Made by a program: the position numbers and the translations under genes. A DNA stretch of 64,000 nt from Tenacibaculum mesophilum (GTDB lineage Bacteria; Bacteroidota; Bacteroidia; Flavobacteriales; Flavobacteriaceae): the NCBI RefSeq assembly GCF_003867075.1, contig NZ_CP032544.1:2846001-2910000 (forward strand), given 5' to 3'. The stretch's first letter is position 1; every line of letters starts with the position of its first letter. Below, piece by piece: positions 33,122-43,000 of the stretch. Below the pieces are notes generated by a model. That model made no database searches. It was given only the letters and a program-made list of their open reading frames with translations, and was not told the origin of the DNA.

Positions 33122-34957
33122 ATGTTTTTGGTAACCAGAACCAACTTTTTATACGCTATTAGTATTTGTGTTTTTTTTGCAGCTTGTACGAAAAATAAAG
33201 TAGATAAAAAACTACAAGAATATTTATATACTATTGATAGCATTTCTCAGCAAAAACCCAATGAAGGGTTAAGAAAAATTGATAGTTTATTAGAAAAGAA
33301 ACAAAATTCTAAAAACGAAGCGCTATTATTATTTAGTAAAGGAGAATTATTTTACTTAAACGATAAATTAGTAGAGGCTAAAAATATTCATTTAGAAACG
33401 TATAGGTTATTTACAAAACTAAAAGACGATTATAATAAAGGTAGGAGCTTAATAACATTAAGTGCTACTTGTATGAAATTAAATGAGCTAGAGGAGGCTC
33501 AGAAGTACGCATTAGAAGCTTTAGAAATAGGAAAAAAAATAAAAAACACAAGGTTACAAGCCAAGGCAAATAATCAGCTATTCAATCTTCATTTTATATT
33601 AAAAGACTACGAACAGGCATTGTTTTACATAAAAAGGTCTGAAGAATTATTTACCGATCCAAATGATCCTAATTCAATTATAGCAATTAAAAGTAATATT
33701 GCAGGCGTCTATTTAATGTTAAAGCAATATAACAAAGCCCTAGAACAATTTTCAGAGGCATTGGCTTTGGGTGAGTCTGCAAAAGACCCTAAGACAATTG
33801 TAAGTGTTCTTAATAATATTGGATATACGTATTTGGAAGCAAAACGTTTTGAAGAATCGGAGAAGTTCTTACGAGGAGCAGTAAAACTTAACCAAAAAAT
33901 TAAAACAATTAACGGAGCTCCGTATAAAGGATTAGGAACCCTTTTTTTGGTAACGAATAGGTTAGATTCGGCAGCAGTAAATTATAATAAGGCAATGTCA
34001 ATCTACAAAAGTAAAAACAACCTTTCAGAAGAAGTAGAAATACGAGATAAATTAATATCAATAGCCATACTTAAAAAACAGTATGAAGTAGCACTTAACC
34101 ATCAAATTATACGAGATAGTATAGAGGTGGTAAAAAATAAAAAACAAAATAAAAAACTACTTCATTTTGCCAATGTAAACTATAAAATAAAAGAAAAAGA
34201 AATAGCGTTAACACATCAAAAAGAAATAAATAAACAAAATTGGTGGTTAGGAATTAGTGTAATTGTTTCGTTGGTACTTATTTTAATTATAGCATTGTTT
34301 ATTGGATATAATAATAAATTAAGAGCAGCCAATAAAGCATCTAAATTAGAACAGCGATTGCTTAGAGCCCAAATGAATCCACACTTTATATTCAACACCT
34401 TAGCGGCGATACAAAACATAACGTTAGAAGGAAACCCAGTAAAATCTTCAAACTATATAGCTAAGTTTTCAAAACTCATTCGACAAAATTTTGATTATGT
34501 TCGAAAAGAAGAAATTAGTTTAGAAGAAGAACTAGCTATGATTTCTAACTATATAGATACACAGCAATTACGCTTTAACAATAGTTTTAGTTATCACATA
34601 CATATTTCTGAAAACTGTGATACAAAACAAGTAAAAGTACCTCCAATGCTATTACAACCTTTTGTAGAAAATGCTATTGAATATGGTTTGAAAGAAAAGA
34701 AATCAGGAGGAATATTGAGTCTCAATATTCGAAAAACAGCACAAGAACTGTTTTTTGAAATTGAAGATAATGGAGTAGGAAGAAAGCAAAAAAAGAGTCA
34801 AGAAAAAATAGCAAAAGATTTACACGCTACCGATATTTTTATTGAAAGACTACAGATAAGAAATAAAGGGGAAGAAAAATCTTTTACCATAGAAGATTTA
34901 CACGATAAAGAAGGAAATCCATCAGGAACAAAAGTTGTATTTAAATTAAAGTTATAA
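33122..34957 (+). CDS. TPR-containing sensor histidine kinase (LytS/YehU type)
   Basis: This membrane sensor has a signal/lipobox-like N-terminus (ICVFFAACTKN) and about six TPR repeats (33300-34100). One TM follows (WWLGISVIVSLVLILIIAL), then a His_kinase domain with the phospho-His motif QMNPHFIFNTLAAIQN, N-box LLQPFVENAIEYGL and G-box EIEDNGVGRK. I prefer the ATG at 33122 to a TTG at 33101 because it gives a standard leader. It is followed 1 base later by its LytTR response regulator. The signal is unknown; TPR-type sensors of this kind are common in Bacteroidota. Confidence 0.93.
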   Translation: MFLVTRTNFLYAISICVFFAACTKNKVDKKLQEYLYTIDSISQQKPNEGLRKIDSLLEKKQNSKNEALLLFSKGELFYLNDKLVEAKNIHLETYRLFTKLKDDYNKGRSLITLSATCMKLNELEEAQKYALEALEIGKKIKNTRLQAKANNQLFNLHFILKDYEQALFYIKRSEELFTDPNDPNSIIAIKSNIAGVYLMLKQYNKALEQFSEALALGESAKDPKTIVSVLNNIGYTYLEAKRFEESEKFLRGAVKLNQKIKTINGAPYKGLGTLFLVTNRLDSAAVNYNKAMSIYKSKNNLSEEVEIRDKLISIAILKKQYEVALNHQIIRDSIEVVKNKKQNKKLLHFANVNYKIKEKEIALTHQKEINKQNWWLGISVIVSLVLILIIALFIGYNNKLRAANKASKLEQRLLRAQMNPHFIFNTLAAIQNITLEGNPVKSSNYIAKFSKLIRQNFDYVRKEEISLEEELAMISNYIDTQQLRFNNSFSYHIHISENCDTKQVKVPPMLLQPFVENAIEYGLKEKKSGGILSLNIRKTAQELFFEIEDNGVGRKQKKSQEKIAKDLHATDIFIERLQIRNKGEEKSFTIEDLHDKEGNPSGTKVVFKLKL

Positions 34958-34958
34958 A

Positions 34959-35708
34959 ATGATAAAAGCTGCTATAATAGAAGATGAGTTTAATGCGCTA
35001 AACACTTTAACAAAGCTGTTGCAATACACGCAAAAAGATATAGAAATTGTAGCTAAAATTGATAATGTAGATGAAGCTATAGATTTTTTAAGTAACAACA
35101 ATTTAGACTTGGTATTTATAGACATTGAGTTGATTGGTGGAAATGCTTTTCAAATATTAGAAGCTTTAGAAACCATAAACTTTAAAATGATTTTTACCAC
35201 AGCTTACGATGAGTTTGCTATAAAAGCAATTAAGTTTGATACGGTAGATTATTTATTAAAACCCATAGATTCTGATGAGTTAAATGCTTGTATAGGTCGT
35301 TTTAGAACTGAATTTGAAAAAGATAAAAAATATACACAAGCGCTACATAAAATAAGTGAATTAGATAAAAAAGAAGCTCAAAAAACATTGCTTATTAAAA
35401 CTACTGAAGAGCAACATTTTTTGCATGTAGATGATATTGTACGTTGCCAATCTGATGGAAGTTATACCGTTTTTTATACTACAGATAAAAAAATAATGAG
35501 TGCTAGAAATTTAAAGTATTACGAAAATATTTTAAGCACACATGCCTTTGCTAGGGTACACCAATCTCACTTAATTAATATAAAATATTTAGCTTCAGTA
35601 AGTGCCAATACAGTTAAATTATCAAGTGGTGAAAACGTTCCTTTATCATCAAGAAAGAAGACGTATTTAAAGCAGTTTTTAGAGAACTTTAATACGAATA
35701 CAAAATAG
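34959..35708 (+). CDS. LytTR family response regulator
   Basis: This 249-aa regulator has a CheY-like receiver (AAIIEDEFNALNTL, phospho-Asp in LVFIDIELIGG, YLLKPIDSDEL) and a C-terminal LytTR DNA-binding domain (IVRCQSDGSYTVFYT, FARVHQSHLINIKYL, PLSSRKKTYLKQFL). It is paired with the upstream TPR histidine kinase. The genes just downstream (35801-39571) start 92 bases later and may be a target, which is a guess from proximity. Confidence 0.95.
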   Translation: MIKAAIIEDEFNALNTLTKLLQYTQKDIEIVAKIDNVDEAIDFLSNNNLDLVFIDIELIGGNAFQILEALETINFKMIFTTAYDEFAIKAIKFDTVDYLLKPIDSDELNACIGRFRTEFEKDKKYTQALHKISELDKKEAQKTLLIKTTEEQHFLHVDDIVRCQSDGSYTVFYTTDKKIMSARNLKYYENILSTHAFARVHQSHLINIKYLASVSANTVKLSSGENVPLSSRKKTYLKQFLENFNTNTK

Positions 35709-35800
35709 AAAGTAACACATATAAAACTCATTAAAAGAGTACTAAAGTTCCCTGTAATTTTGAGGTAAATAATAGAAAGTAACCTTAAAAAAACAATCAT

Positions 35801-36211
35801 ATGGGACTTAAAGAAAAAAGATTTACAAAAGCTTTTCAAGAAGAAAAATATCCTGCATTAAAAGAACAAATAAACAATGCAGCAGGTTTTGATGTAACAA
35901 TAGATGTAGAGTGGGACACTATGTTTGAAGATAAGTTTTTACACTTATATGATGATAGTTACCCTAAAATTTACTTCCAACCACTTATTGATGCTTTTTC
36001 AGCCATAGCAACTGATGATATGGGAAAAGAAGCATTAGCAGAATCGTTAAAGAAAGTGGTTATTACCAACAAAGACGATCACCACAACCCAACGCATGCT
36101 TATACTTTTGAAGAAGGAGTTTTACAAGTAAACCATAGCCCAATTTTAAACGCAGATAAAGTTCAAGACAGAACAGATGCACTTGTTGATTTATTAGAAA
36201 ACAACTTATAG
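35801..36211 (+). CDS. Unknown protein, paralogue of the DUF6882 fusion N-domain
   Basis: This 136-aa cytoplasmic acidic protein has no named family that I know. It starts MGLKEKRFTKAFQEEKYPAL and shares this opening, FDV-type beta strands, YPKIYFQPLIDA and VNHSPILNADKV with the N-terminal 130 residues of the 386-aa protein at 36907. It is the first gene of a four-gene unit ending with an M48-TerB protein. Two copies of the same domain in one operon suggest a complex of related subunits, which is inferred. Confidence 0.75.
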   Translation: MGLKEKRFTKAFQEEKYPALKEQINNAAGFDVTIDVEWDTMFEDKFLHLYDDSYPKIYFQPLIDAFSAIATDDMGKEALAESLKKVVITNKDDHHNPTHAYTFEEGVLQVNHSPILNADKVQDRTDALVDLLENNL

Positions 36212-36244
36212 TCTAATAAGATATAACAAAAAATAAAAATTGCT

Positions 36245-36886
36245 ATGGAAACAGATTATATCAATCAATTTAAAGCGCAATCACCAGCGGCTATAATTCA
36301 AGATATGTTTAATGAAAAGAAACAACTAAAAGTTGCTTTGTCATTAAAAAATGGAGTTTATATAGAAGGTTTTGTGGTTGATGTTGCTAAGGAAGAATAC
36401 CAAACATTTGTGTGTATGAAAACCGAAGAACAAGAAGTATTGTTTTTCGACCTCCAAGAAGTATCCGTTTTACGAATTAAACACCCTAAAAAAATAGCTG
36501 TTTCTTTATCTAAAGGAAGTATCAGTCGCCCGTTAGGAGAGGAGCCCATAAGTGCTTTACAATTAAGAAGATGGATTGTAGATCAAGAATCGTTGCTAGA
36601 TGCAACAATCAACTTATCGTTAGAAAAATCAGTATTGCAAGAAGCAAACGCTCGATTAAATAGTAAAGATGTTATTGCAAGTTTGTTAAAAGCAAAACAA
36701 TTAATAATAGAGGATGAAATGGGATTAGCTGCATGGAAAGAAATAAAAACTGTAGCTATTACTAATACAGAAAAATTGCAGGTAAGTAAAGAAGGAAATG
36801 TATTAAAAATTGGTATTGAAATTACCAAAGCTCTACCAAAAGAGTTAGAGCATCTTTTTGTTGAAAAGATAGAAGAAATATTGTAG
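36245..36886 (+). CDS. Hypothetical protein of the four-gene cassette
   Basis: This 213-aa protein has an N-terminal part resembling a small beta-barrel (LKVALSLKNGVYIEGFVVDV, EQEVLFFDLQEVSVLRI) that is slightly Sm-like, and a helical C-terminal part. The Sm-like idea is weak. No signal peptide or metal site is seen. It lies 33 bases after the first cassette gene and 20 before the DUF6882 gene. Confidence 0.7.
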   Translation: METDYINQFKAQSPAAIIQDMFNEKKQLKVALSLKNGVYIEGFVVDVAKEEYQTFVCMKTEEQEVLFFDLQEVSVLRIKHPKKIAVSLSKGSISRPLGEEPISALQLRRWIVDQESLLDATINLSLEKSVLQEANARLNSKDVIASLLKAKQLIIEDEMGLAAWKEIKTVAITNTEKLQVSKEGNVLKIGIEITKALPKELEHLFVEKIEEIL

Positions 36887-36906
36887 AATACTAAAATTAT
36901 TAAAAA

Positions 36907-38067
36907 ATGGGTCTTAAAGAAAAAAGAGCAGTTCAAACATTTAAAAACGAATCATTTCCAGCATTAGAAGCGGAAATAAACAATAAAGCAGGATTTAATG
37001 TATTATTAAACATAGCATGGGATACGTTGGTAGAAGATAAGTTTTCTCACCTTTACAATGATACGTTTCCAAAAATATATTTTCAACCGTTAATTGAAGC
37101 AATCAAAGCTGTAAACATTGATGAAATTGGGGGAGAATTGCTAAAAAATGGATTAAAAGAAGTAAAAATTGTTAATGAAAATAACGAGCACAATTTAGAA
37201 AGAGCAATCACTTTTGTAGATGGGGTGTTAACTATTAATCACAGCCCAATTATGAATGCAGATAAGGTGGAAGAAAAAACAGAAAGAATTGTACACCTTT
37301 TAGAAACTCATTTAGAAGAATTTGCAGGAAGTGAAGCTAGTGTTGAAAGTACAGAAAACCCAAATAATATTGTAGGAGGGAAGGTAGATAACACTATAAA
37401 GTTGAGCTTACCTCAGTTGCACAACCAATATGTAGCTTTAGCTTTTGAAAAGCAAGATAACTTAGCAGATATTGTTGAGGATTTACCTTGGACTTGTGAT
37501 ATGCTTCAAGGAACGGTAACCTACGGTGATTTAACTTTTAAAATGCAGGTATTAGGAACCTACTCTCACAATGAAAAATCATGGTTATGGGCTTGGGCAA
37601 ATAAACAAAGCGGTATTCCAGAACAATTTTTAGAAGCTTCATTACAAATGAAAGCTCTAGGAGAACGCCATGGAATAGAAGACTTACTTTCCTCAAAAAT
37701 AGAAACAGAACACGATCCAGGACATTATTTCTCATTCGTAGCAACAGGAGTAAATCAGGCAAGTTGTTATGCACCATTACCTTTTAAAGGGCTTACTGTG
37801 TATGTATTATTATATACGGATATAGTTGATGAAAAAGAGATAAACATTCCTGCTTTAATTTGTTCACACTTCTCAAAAACAACTACTCGTATGGATTTTG
37901 AACACAAGCATGCATTGTTTTGCTATTTAGTTCAAAAAGGATATGAAGTTGAGGTATCAGGAAATAATATCGTTGCTAAAAAAGGAGAAGATCAAATTTT
38001 AGGAATTTTTGACCTAAAAGGAAGATTATTAAAGTTGTCTAACTCAACAGTTCCTGTAGGAGCTTAA
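36907..38067 (+). CDS. DUF6882-domain protein with duplicated N-domain
   Basis: This 386-aa protein has two domains. Residues 1-137 are paralogous to the product of 35801 (MGLKEKR..., YFQPLIEAIKAV, NHSPIMNADKV). A linker (about 138-158) follows. Residues 160-320 match the DUF6882 pattern (YGDLTFKMQVLGTYS, SWLWAWANKQSGIPEQF, a late FVATGV). The C-terminal tail contains EHKHALFCYLVQKG. Its function is unknown. The fusion links the 35801-type domain to DUF6882 in one operon. Confidence 0.78.
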   Translation: MGLKEKRAVQTFKNESFPALEAEINNKAGFNVLLNIAWDTLVEDKFSHLYNDTFPKIYFQPLIEAIKAVNIDEIGGELLKNGLKEVKIVNENNEHNLERAITFVDGVLTINHSPIMNADKVEEKTERIVHLLETHLEEFAGSEASVESTENPNNIVGGKVDNTIKLSLPQLHNQYVALAFEKQDNLADIVEDLPWTCDMLQGTVTYGDLTFKMQVLGTYSHNEKSWLWAWANKQSGIPEQFLEASLQMKALGERHGIEDLLSSKIETEHDPGHYFSFVATGVNQASCYAPLPFKGLTVYVLLYTDIVDEKEINIPALICSHFSKTTTRMDFEHKHALFCYLVQKGYEVEVSGNNIVAKKGEDQILGIFDLKGRLLKLSNSTVPVGA

Positions 38068-38080
38068 AAAAAGAAAAAGT

Positions 38081-39571
38081 ATGTATCAATCTACCACACT
38101 ATCAGAATTAGAAAAAGAGCATCAAGACGCATTAACTCAGGCGCAAAATAAGATGATGGAAGATTTGAATCTTGCACAACAGAACGGTGATAACGATTTA
38201 ATTCACCAAGCAAGTGTTCATTTTCAAAACGTAGCTAAAGAATTAGCAGAACAATACACTAAACGTATTGAAGAAATTAATGAGTTAAACCTTAAAAATG
38301 TAACAGAAAACATTCAAGAGGTGTATGATAATTCTAGAGCAGATATTGACTTAAACGCATTGGTATATGACGGTGATCGAGATTATGTTTTAGAGTTTCA
38401 AGAAGATGAGTTAATTCAAAAAACCTTAGAAAGAATAAAAGAAAACAATCCAGTTTTTAAATCGAGAAGACATTTGTTGAAATCAAGTTTACGATTAACA
38501 AAAATGTTAGCTCCAGTGCTTCACGAAATTGGAGAGCATTGTAAAGAGGTTTTAAAATTGAAAGCTGATATTGAGTTTTTTGTGTATCAAAACGATAAAT
38601 TCAATGCGTCATGTTATCCGCCAGATGAAGATAAACTGTATATTATTTTAACTTCAGGAATTTTAGAACGTTTTACAAAAGACGAGTTAGCTTTTGTCAT
38701 TGGTCATGAAATAGGGCATGTATTATTCGAACACTTTAATTATCCAGTAAAACATATTTTAGACGAAGGAGCAAACGATTTAGCGCCAATTCATGCGATG
38801 AAGTTATATGCATGGAATCGTAACGCTGAAATTAGTGCCGATAGAGCTGGTTTATTATGTTGTAAGAGCTTTGAGGCAGCAGCAAGAACATTCTTTAAGC
38901 TATCGTCTGGAGTAACTTCTGATTCTTTAGATTTTAAACTAAACGAGTATATCAATCAGTTTTCAGATTTAGAAGAAGTTTTAAATGATGACACACATGA
39001 TCCGTCAGATTGGTATAGCAGTCACCCGTTTAGTCCACTTCGTATTAAAGCTTTAGAGTTATTCAATAAGAGTAAAACGTATGAGTTATTCAACCCTGAA
39101 GTTAAAGGAGAAATAACAGAGGAAGCGATGGAGCTAGAAATACAACGAATTATGTCGTTAATGGAACCAGAAGACTTAGGAAATGAAACTGAGCATTCAG
39201 AAAAAATTCAACGTTTTATGTTCTTAGGTGGTTATATGATTTCAAAGGCAGATGGAGTTGTGGATGATTCTGAAATACAGGCGTTGAGTAGTGTGGTGTC
39301 TCCATCAGTTTTTGCTCAGTGTATGTTAACTATTAAAGGATTAACAGAGCAAGATATTATTGATGAGATTATAGCGCTAGCAAAAGAGTTGGATATTGTA
39401 ATTTCTGTGATGCAAAAATTAAATATTCTAAGAGATTTATCTATTATATCTTATGCGGATGGAAGCATAGATGCTGCTGAAGTTGATGTACTTTACAATT
39501 TAGCAAGACAATTATATATAAAAACAGAATTTATTGATAGAATTATCAGCGACGCCCAAGGCGTTGATTAA
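38081..39571 (+). CDS. M48 family metallopeptidase fused to a TerB-like domain
   Basis: This 496-aa protein has an N-terminal coiled-coil region, then a Zn-protease domain with H209-E210-xx-H213 (VIGHEIGHVLFEH) and a later NAEISADRAG that supplies the third ligand. It has no TM helix, unlike HtpX. The C-terminal domain at about 370-490 looks like TerB, with repeated acidic motifs ISKADGVVDDSEIQ and ISYADGSIDAAEVDVLY. It is the last gene of the four-gene unit. A cytoplasmic stress or defence protease is plausible, but no function is assigned. Confidence 0.85.
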   Translation: MYQSTTLSELEKEHQDALTQAQNKMMEDLNLAQQNGDNDLIHQASVHFQNVAKELAEQYTKRIEEINELNLKNVTENIQEVYDNSRADIDLNALVYDGDRDYVLEFQEDELIQKTLERIKENNPVFKSRRHLLKSSLRLTKMLAPVLHEIGEHCKEVLKLKADIEFFVYQNDKFNASCYPPDEDKLYIILTSGILERFTKDELAFVIGHEIGHVLFEHFNYPVKHILDEGANDLAPIHAMKLYAWNRNAEISADRAGLLCCKSFEAAARTFFKLSSGVTSDSLDFKLNEYINQFSDLEEVLNDDTHDPSDWYSSHPFSPLRIKALELFNKSKTYELFNPEVKGEITEEAMELEIQRIMSLMEPEDLGNETEHSEKIQRFMFLGGYMISKADGVVDDSEIQALSSVVSPSVFAQCMLTIKGLTEQDIIDEIIALAKELDIVISVMQKLNILRDLSIISYADGSIDAAEVDVLYNLARQLYIKTEFIDRIISDAQGVD

Positions 39572-39596
39572 TAACATAATTTTTGTTTACCATGCT

Positions 39597-39634
39597 AGCC
39601 AAACTATACATATTTAACTGTGTATGGTTTGGCT
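39597..39634. terminator. Bidirectional terminator between the M48-TerB and DUF423 genes
   Basis: A 13-bp stem (AGCCAAACTATAC / GTATGGTTTGGCT, one T-G wobble) joins two convergent genes. It overlaps the last codons of the DUF423 gene. Confidence 0.7.
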
Positions 39635-39997
39635 TATGTTATATATTAAAAGACCCCATCCAACAATAAGTAGTAGACCTCCTAAAGGAGTAATAGGACC
39701 TAAAAAGGTCATTTTTTTACCTTTAGCGCCAGATAATACTAAACCATAAATGCTAAAGGAAAACAGTATAATTCCAATTAGAAAAGCGTAATATACTGCT
39801 GAGCTAGGTGCGTCAAAATAACTTCCAACGAATAATAAAACGAGTGCATGATACATTTGATATTTTACACCTGTTTCAAATGATTTTAATTGCTCTTCAT
39901 TTAAAATTTTCTTTAAAGCATGTGCTCCAAAAGCTCCAAATATTACAGCAAGCATACCAAATAAAGCTCCTGTAATTAATACAATTTGTTGTGTCAT
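39614..39997 (-). CDS. DUF423 family membrane protein
   Basis: This 127-aa protein (ATG at 39997) has four TM helices and the DUF423 signature GAFGAHALKK, TGVKYQMYHALVLL and a late GPITPLGGLLLIVGWGLL. An alternative TTG four codons upstream is less likely. It belongs to a widespread small integral-membrane family of unknown role. It directly follows the phosphoesterase/barrel gene with about 12 bases between them and probably shares its transcript. Confidence 0.93.
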   Translation of the reverse strand: MTQQIVLITGALFGMLAVIFGAFGAHALKKILNEEQLKSFETGVKYQMYHALVLLFVGSYFDAPSSAVYYAFLIGIILFSFSIYGLVLSGAKGKKMTFLGPITPLGGLLLIVGWGLLIYNISQTIHS

Positions 39998-40009
39998 GTT
40001 TTTTAACAA

Positions 40010-43000
40010 TTAAAAAGAAAAACCAATACTAAAAGCTACCCTGTCTTCTTGAGAAGTTCCTCTAAAGTATGAAATATTAGCTGTGAATAAGTCGATTCCG
40101 CTTAGCCAAAAAGAACCACCATAACTAGTATGCCATTTCGTTGAATTAGGTGAATATGGAGACCATACTCGACCGTAATCAAAACCACCAGTAATACCAA
40201 CTTTTATAGGAATAACTCCTGTATGAATACGTCCAAAACGTAAACGTAAATCGTTACTATGATAAAAACTTTCGGTTCCAGAAAAACGTTCTCTGTTAAA
40301 ACCACGTAAATTACGGTCACCGCCTAAAGTAGCCGCTTGGTAAATTTCAAAACGATTCCCTACATTAATTTGAGTTCCAACTTCAGAAGCAAAAACTAAT
40401 GAGCGGTTGAATACTAGGTTTTGATACATAGCCAAAGAACTTTTAATGTAACCAAAGCGTCTGTCGAAATCGTCTAAGTTGGCTTTAGCTCCAACAGCTA
40501 AATCGAAGTTCATACCTTTGGTAGGAAAACTACTATTGTCTACTCGGTTGTGATTAAAGTTCAATTCACCTCCCCAAAAATAATTAGTATCAAAAATAGC
40601 TGTAGGTTGATTGTCAAAATTATTAATAAATCTACCAGGTGTATCTTCAATCTCAATAGCCTCAAAAAGACCTGAAATTTTAAAGGTACTTCCACCTCGT
40701 AAGCGCTTTAATAAAGAAGGAGAAAAACTAATTTCTTCTTTTTTAACACGATAATGATCCAAATTGAAACTTTGGTCGTAAATACTTTCATTTCCCCATC
40801 CAAAGAAATTAAAGGAATAGTTATCGCTAGTGGCTTTGGCACGTAAGTGTAAGCTCCAATTGCCAATTAACTCTGTAAATTCACCATTGTATTCTAAATC
40901 GTAGCCACTAGTCGCAGAATAATAGTTTGCCGCTAATGTGTGTTGGCTAGCGAAGGGTTGTTTTTTAAAGCCTTGTTGTGTATGTGTAACCGAAGCACCA
41001 AAAAAGAAACCGTCATCTGGATTGCTACCTAAGCTCGGATAAACAACAGTAGTGTTGTTGTTAATGTCATGCGCATCATAGGTGTTTTTGAAGTAACTAT
41101 TTGAACGTAAATCCGCAGTTTCAGAACTAGGGTTTATTGTATTTTTCTTTGATTTAAAATCGTAGATTTTAGTCTTCTTTCCCCAACCTGCAACAGATGA
41201 TTTATCAGTGTATACATCGTGATTCTGTCCCCCTATAATTCGTAGTAAAATACCATCATGTACATCACCAGAAATTAAAAACTCATCATCTCCATTTAAA
41301 CCATAAAGTTGTATTTCTTTGGTTTCTTTTGTTTTGAAAACACGGTTATAAATTTCATTATCTTTTCTAAAAACAACAACGCTAGTTTCTTCATCATTTA
41401 AACGTTTAATAATGAATTTATCGTCTTTATCTGTACCAACTACATGTACAACTTTGTTTAGTTTGGTGTAATAACGTTTAGCAATTTCTTTTAATTTATC
41501 TCTTCGAGCTTTAATTTTAGCAATGGTTTCTTTTCCATCAATATCATAAATAACCTTTGGTAATTGTTGGATTGATTTTTCAATTACTTCATCAGTTAAA
41601 TGTTGTTGAATGTACTTAGCTTGTTTATTCCAGTCATCTAGTGTTAATTCATTTAAAAAAGCAGCATCAAAAAAGCGAGCATAATTGTTGTACCATTTCA
41701 TGTTTTTGATATCGTTGTCAAAAGTTTGCATATTTCTTACTAAGGGTGCAAACTGTTGAAAAAGCGGAATCATAACTCCATCAAACTTAGAAAAAGGTTG
41801 GTCTCTATCTCTTGGAATTGGGCGATAATATTTTTTACCATCTTTGGTTTTAAAAGAAGCCCATCGCCATTGATCTTCATGTCTATCCCAGTCACCAATA
41901 ACCATATCAAATAAGCGAGAGCGAATTACCCATTCTTGGTCGATAGAGTGCTTACCGTTTTTTCTAATTTTTTCTAACACATCAAATGTGCTAATAATAT
42001 CGTCTGAATTTCCAAAGTTGTCTAATTCACTACGGTCATCAGCAGGTCGTTCTTCTAACAAGTATAACTGTCCGCCAAAGATGTCGTTATGCTTACCTAA
42101 AGCGGGTTGCTTAGGCATGTAGTATAATTTGGGGTTGGTATGGTAAATATTTACGGATTCTGCCATATCAGGAAGAACAAAAGCAGCATATGGGTGCGAC
42201 ATGGTAAAAATATCTTGAACTACATCAACTAAAAATGTTCCTTTTAGAATACCACCCATAATACGACTTCCATCTTTAACCATTGAGCGTAACACGTATT
42301 GTTTACCATCAGGGTTTTCTAATCGTAACGAATTGGTTTGGTTACCACCACCTCTTCTGATAGGAGTTAAGCCTCCATAGACATTCTCTAACTCCAAAAC
42401 AGGAACTCTTACTGTTTTTCCGTACTTATCTCTGTTTAAATCTCCCCACATAAATTTATGAAAACCACTAACCTCTGTGGATTCTGGAGGATAAATTGAG
42501 GTTTCTACAAATTTCTTATGCTCTTCGTATTCAGGAAAGCTAGTATATTTTTTTGTTTGTTTTGGTTTTACAATTTCTTTACTGAATAAAAGTTTGTGAC
42601 CATCTGTGGTATTGGCAGCATAGTATTCAATAACAGCTGAACCATCTTTGTAGTAATTTAATTTAGCATATCCATGATTACCATAGGTAAATTGAGCTCC
42701 ATAACCAACCAAAGCAGCTGATTGCTTTGAACCCGAGCCACTAATTACTTGTTTAAACCCGTTTTGTTCTATGTATTGTAAGTTGTGATCGTGACCAGAA
42801 ACAAATACAACATTGTCTGTGAAATCATTAGATACTGTTTGTATTTGAGTAACAAAGTCACTATAACTTTTATTAAAAATATCGGTTTGTATACCTACGT
42901 GTGAACGTAACGCATTTTTTAAAGTACCTAGAACAGGTAGTGGACTCATGTGATCTTTTACAGAAAAACTTCCTCCATGTGGACCATTACTATATAAAGG

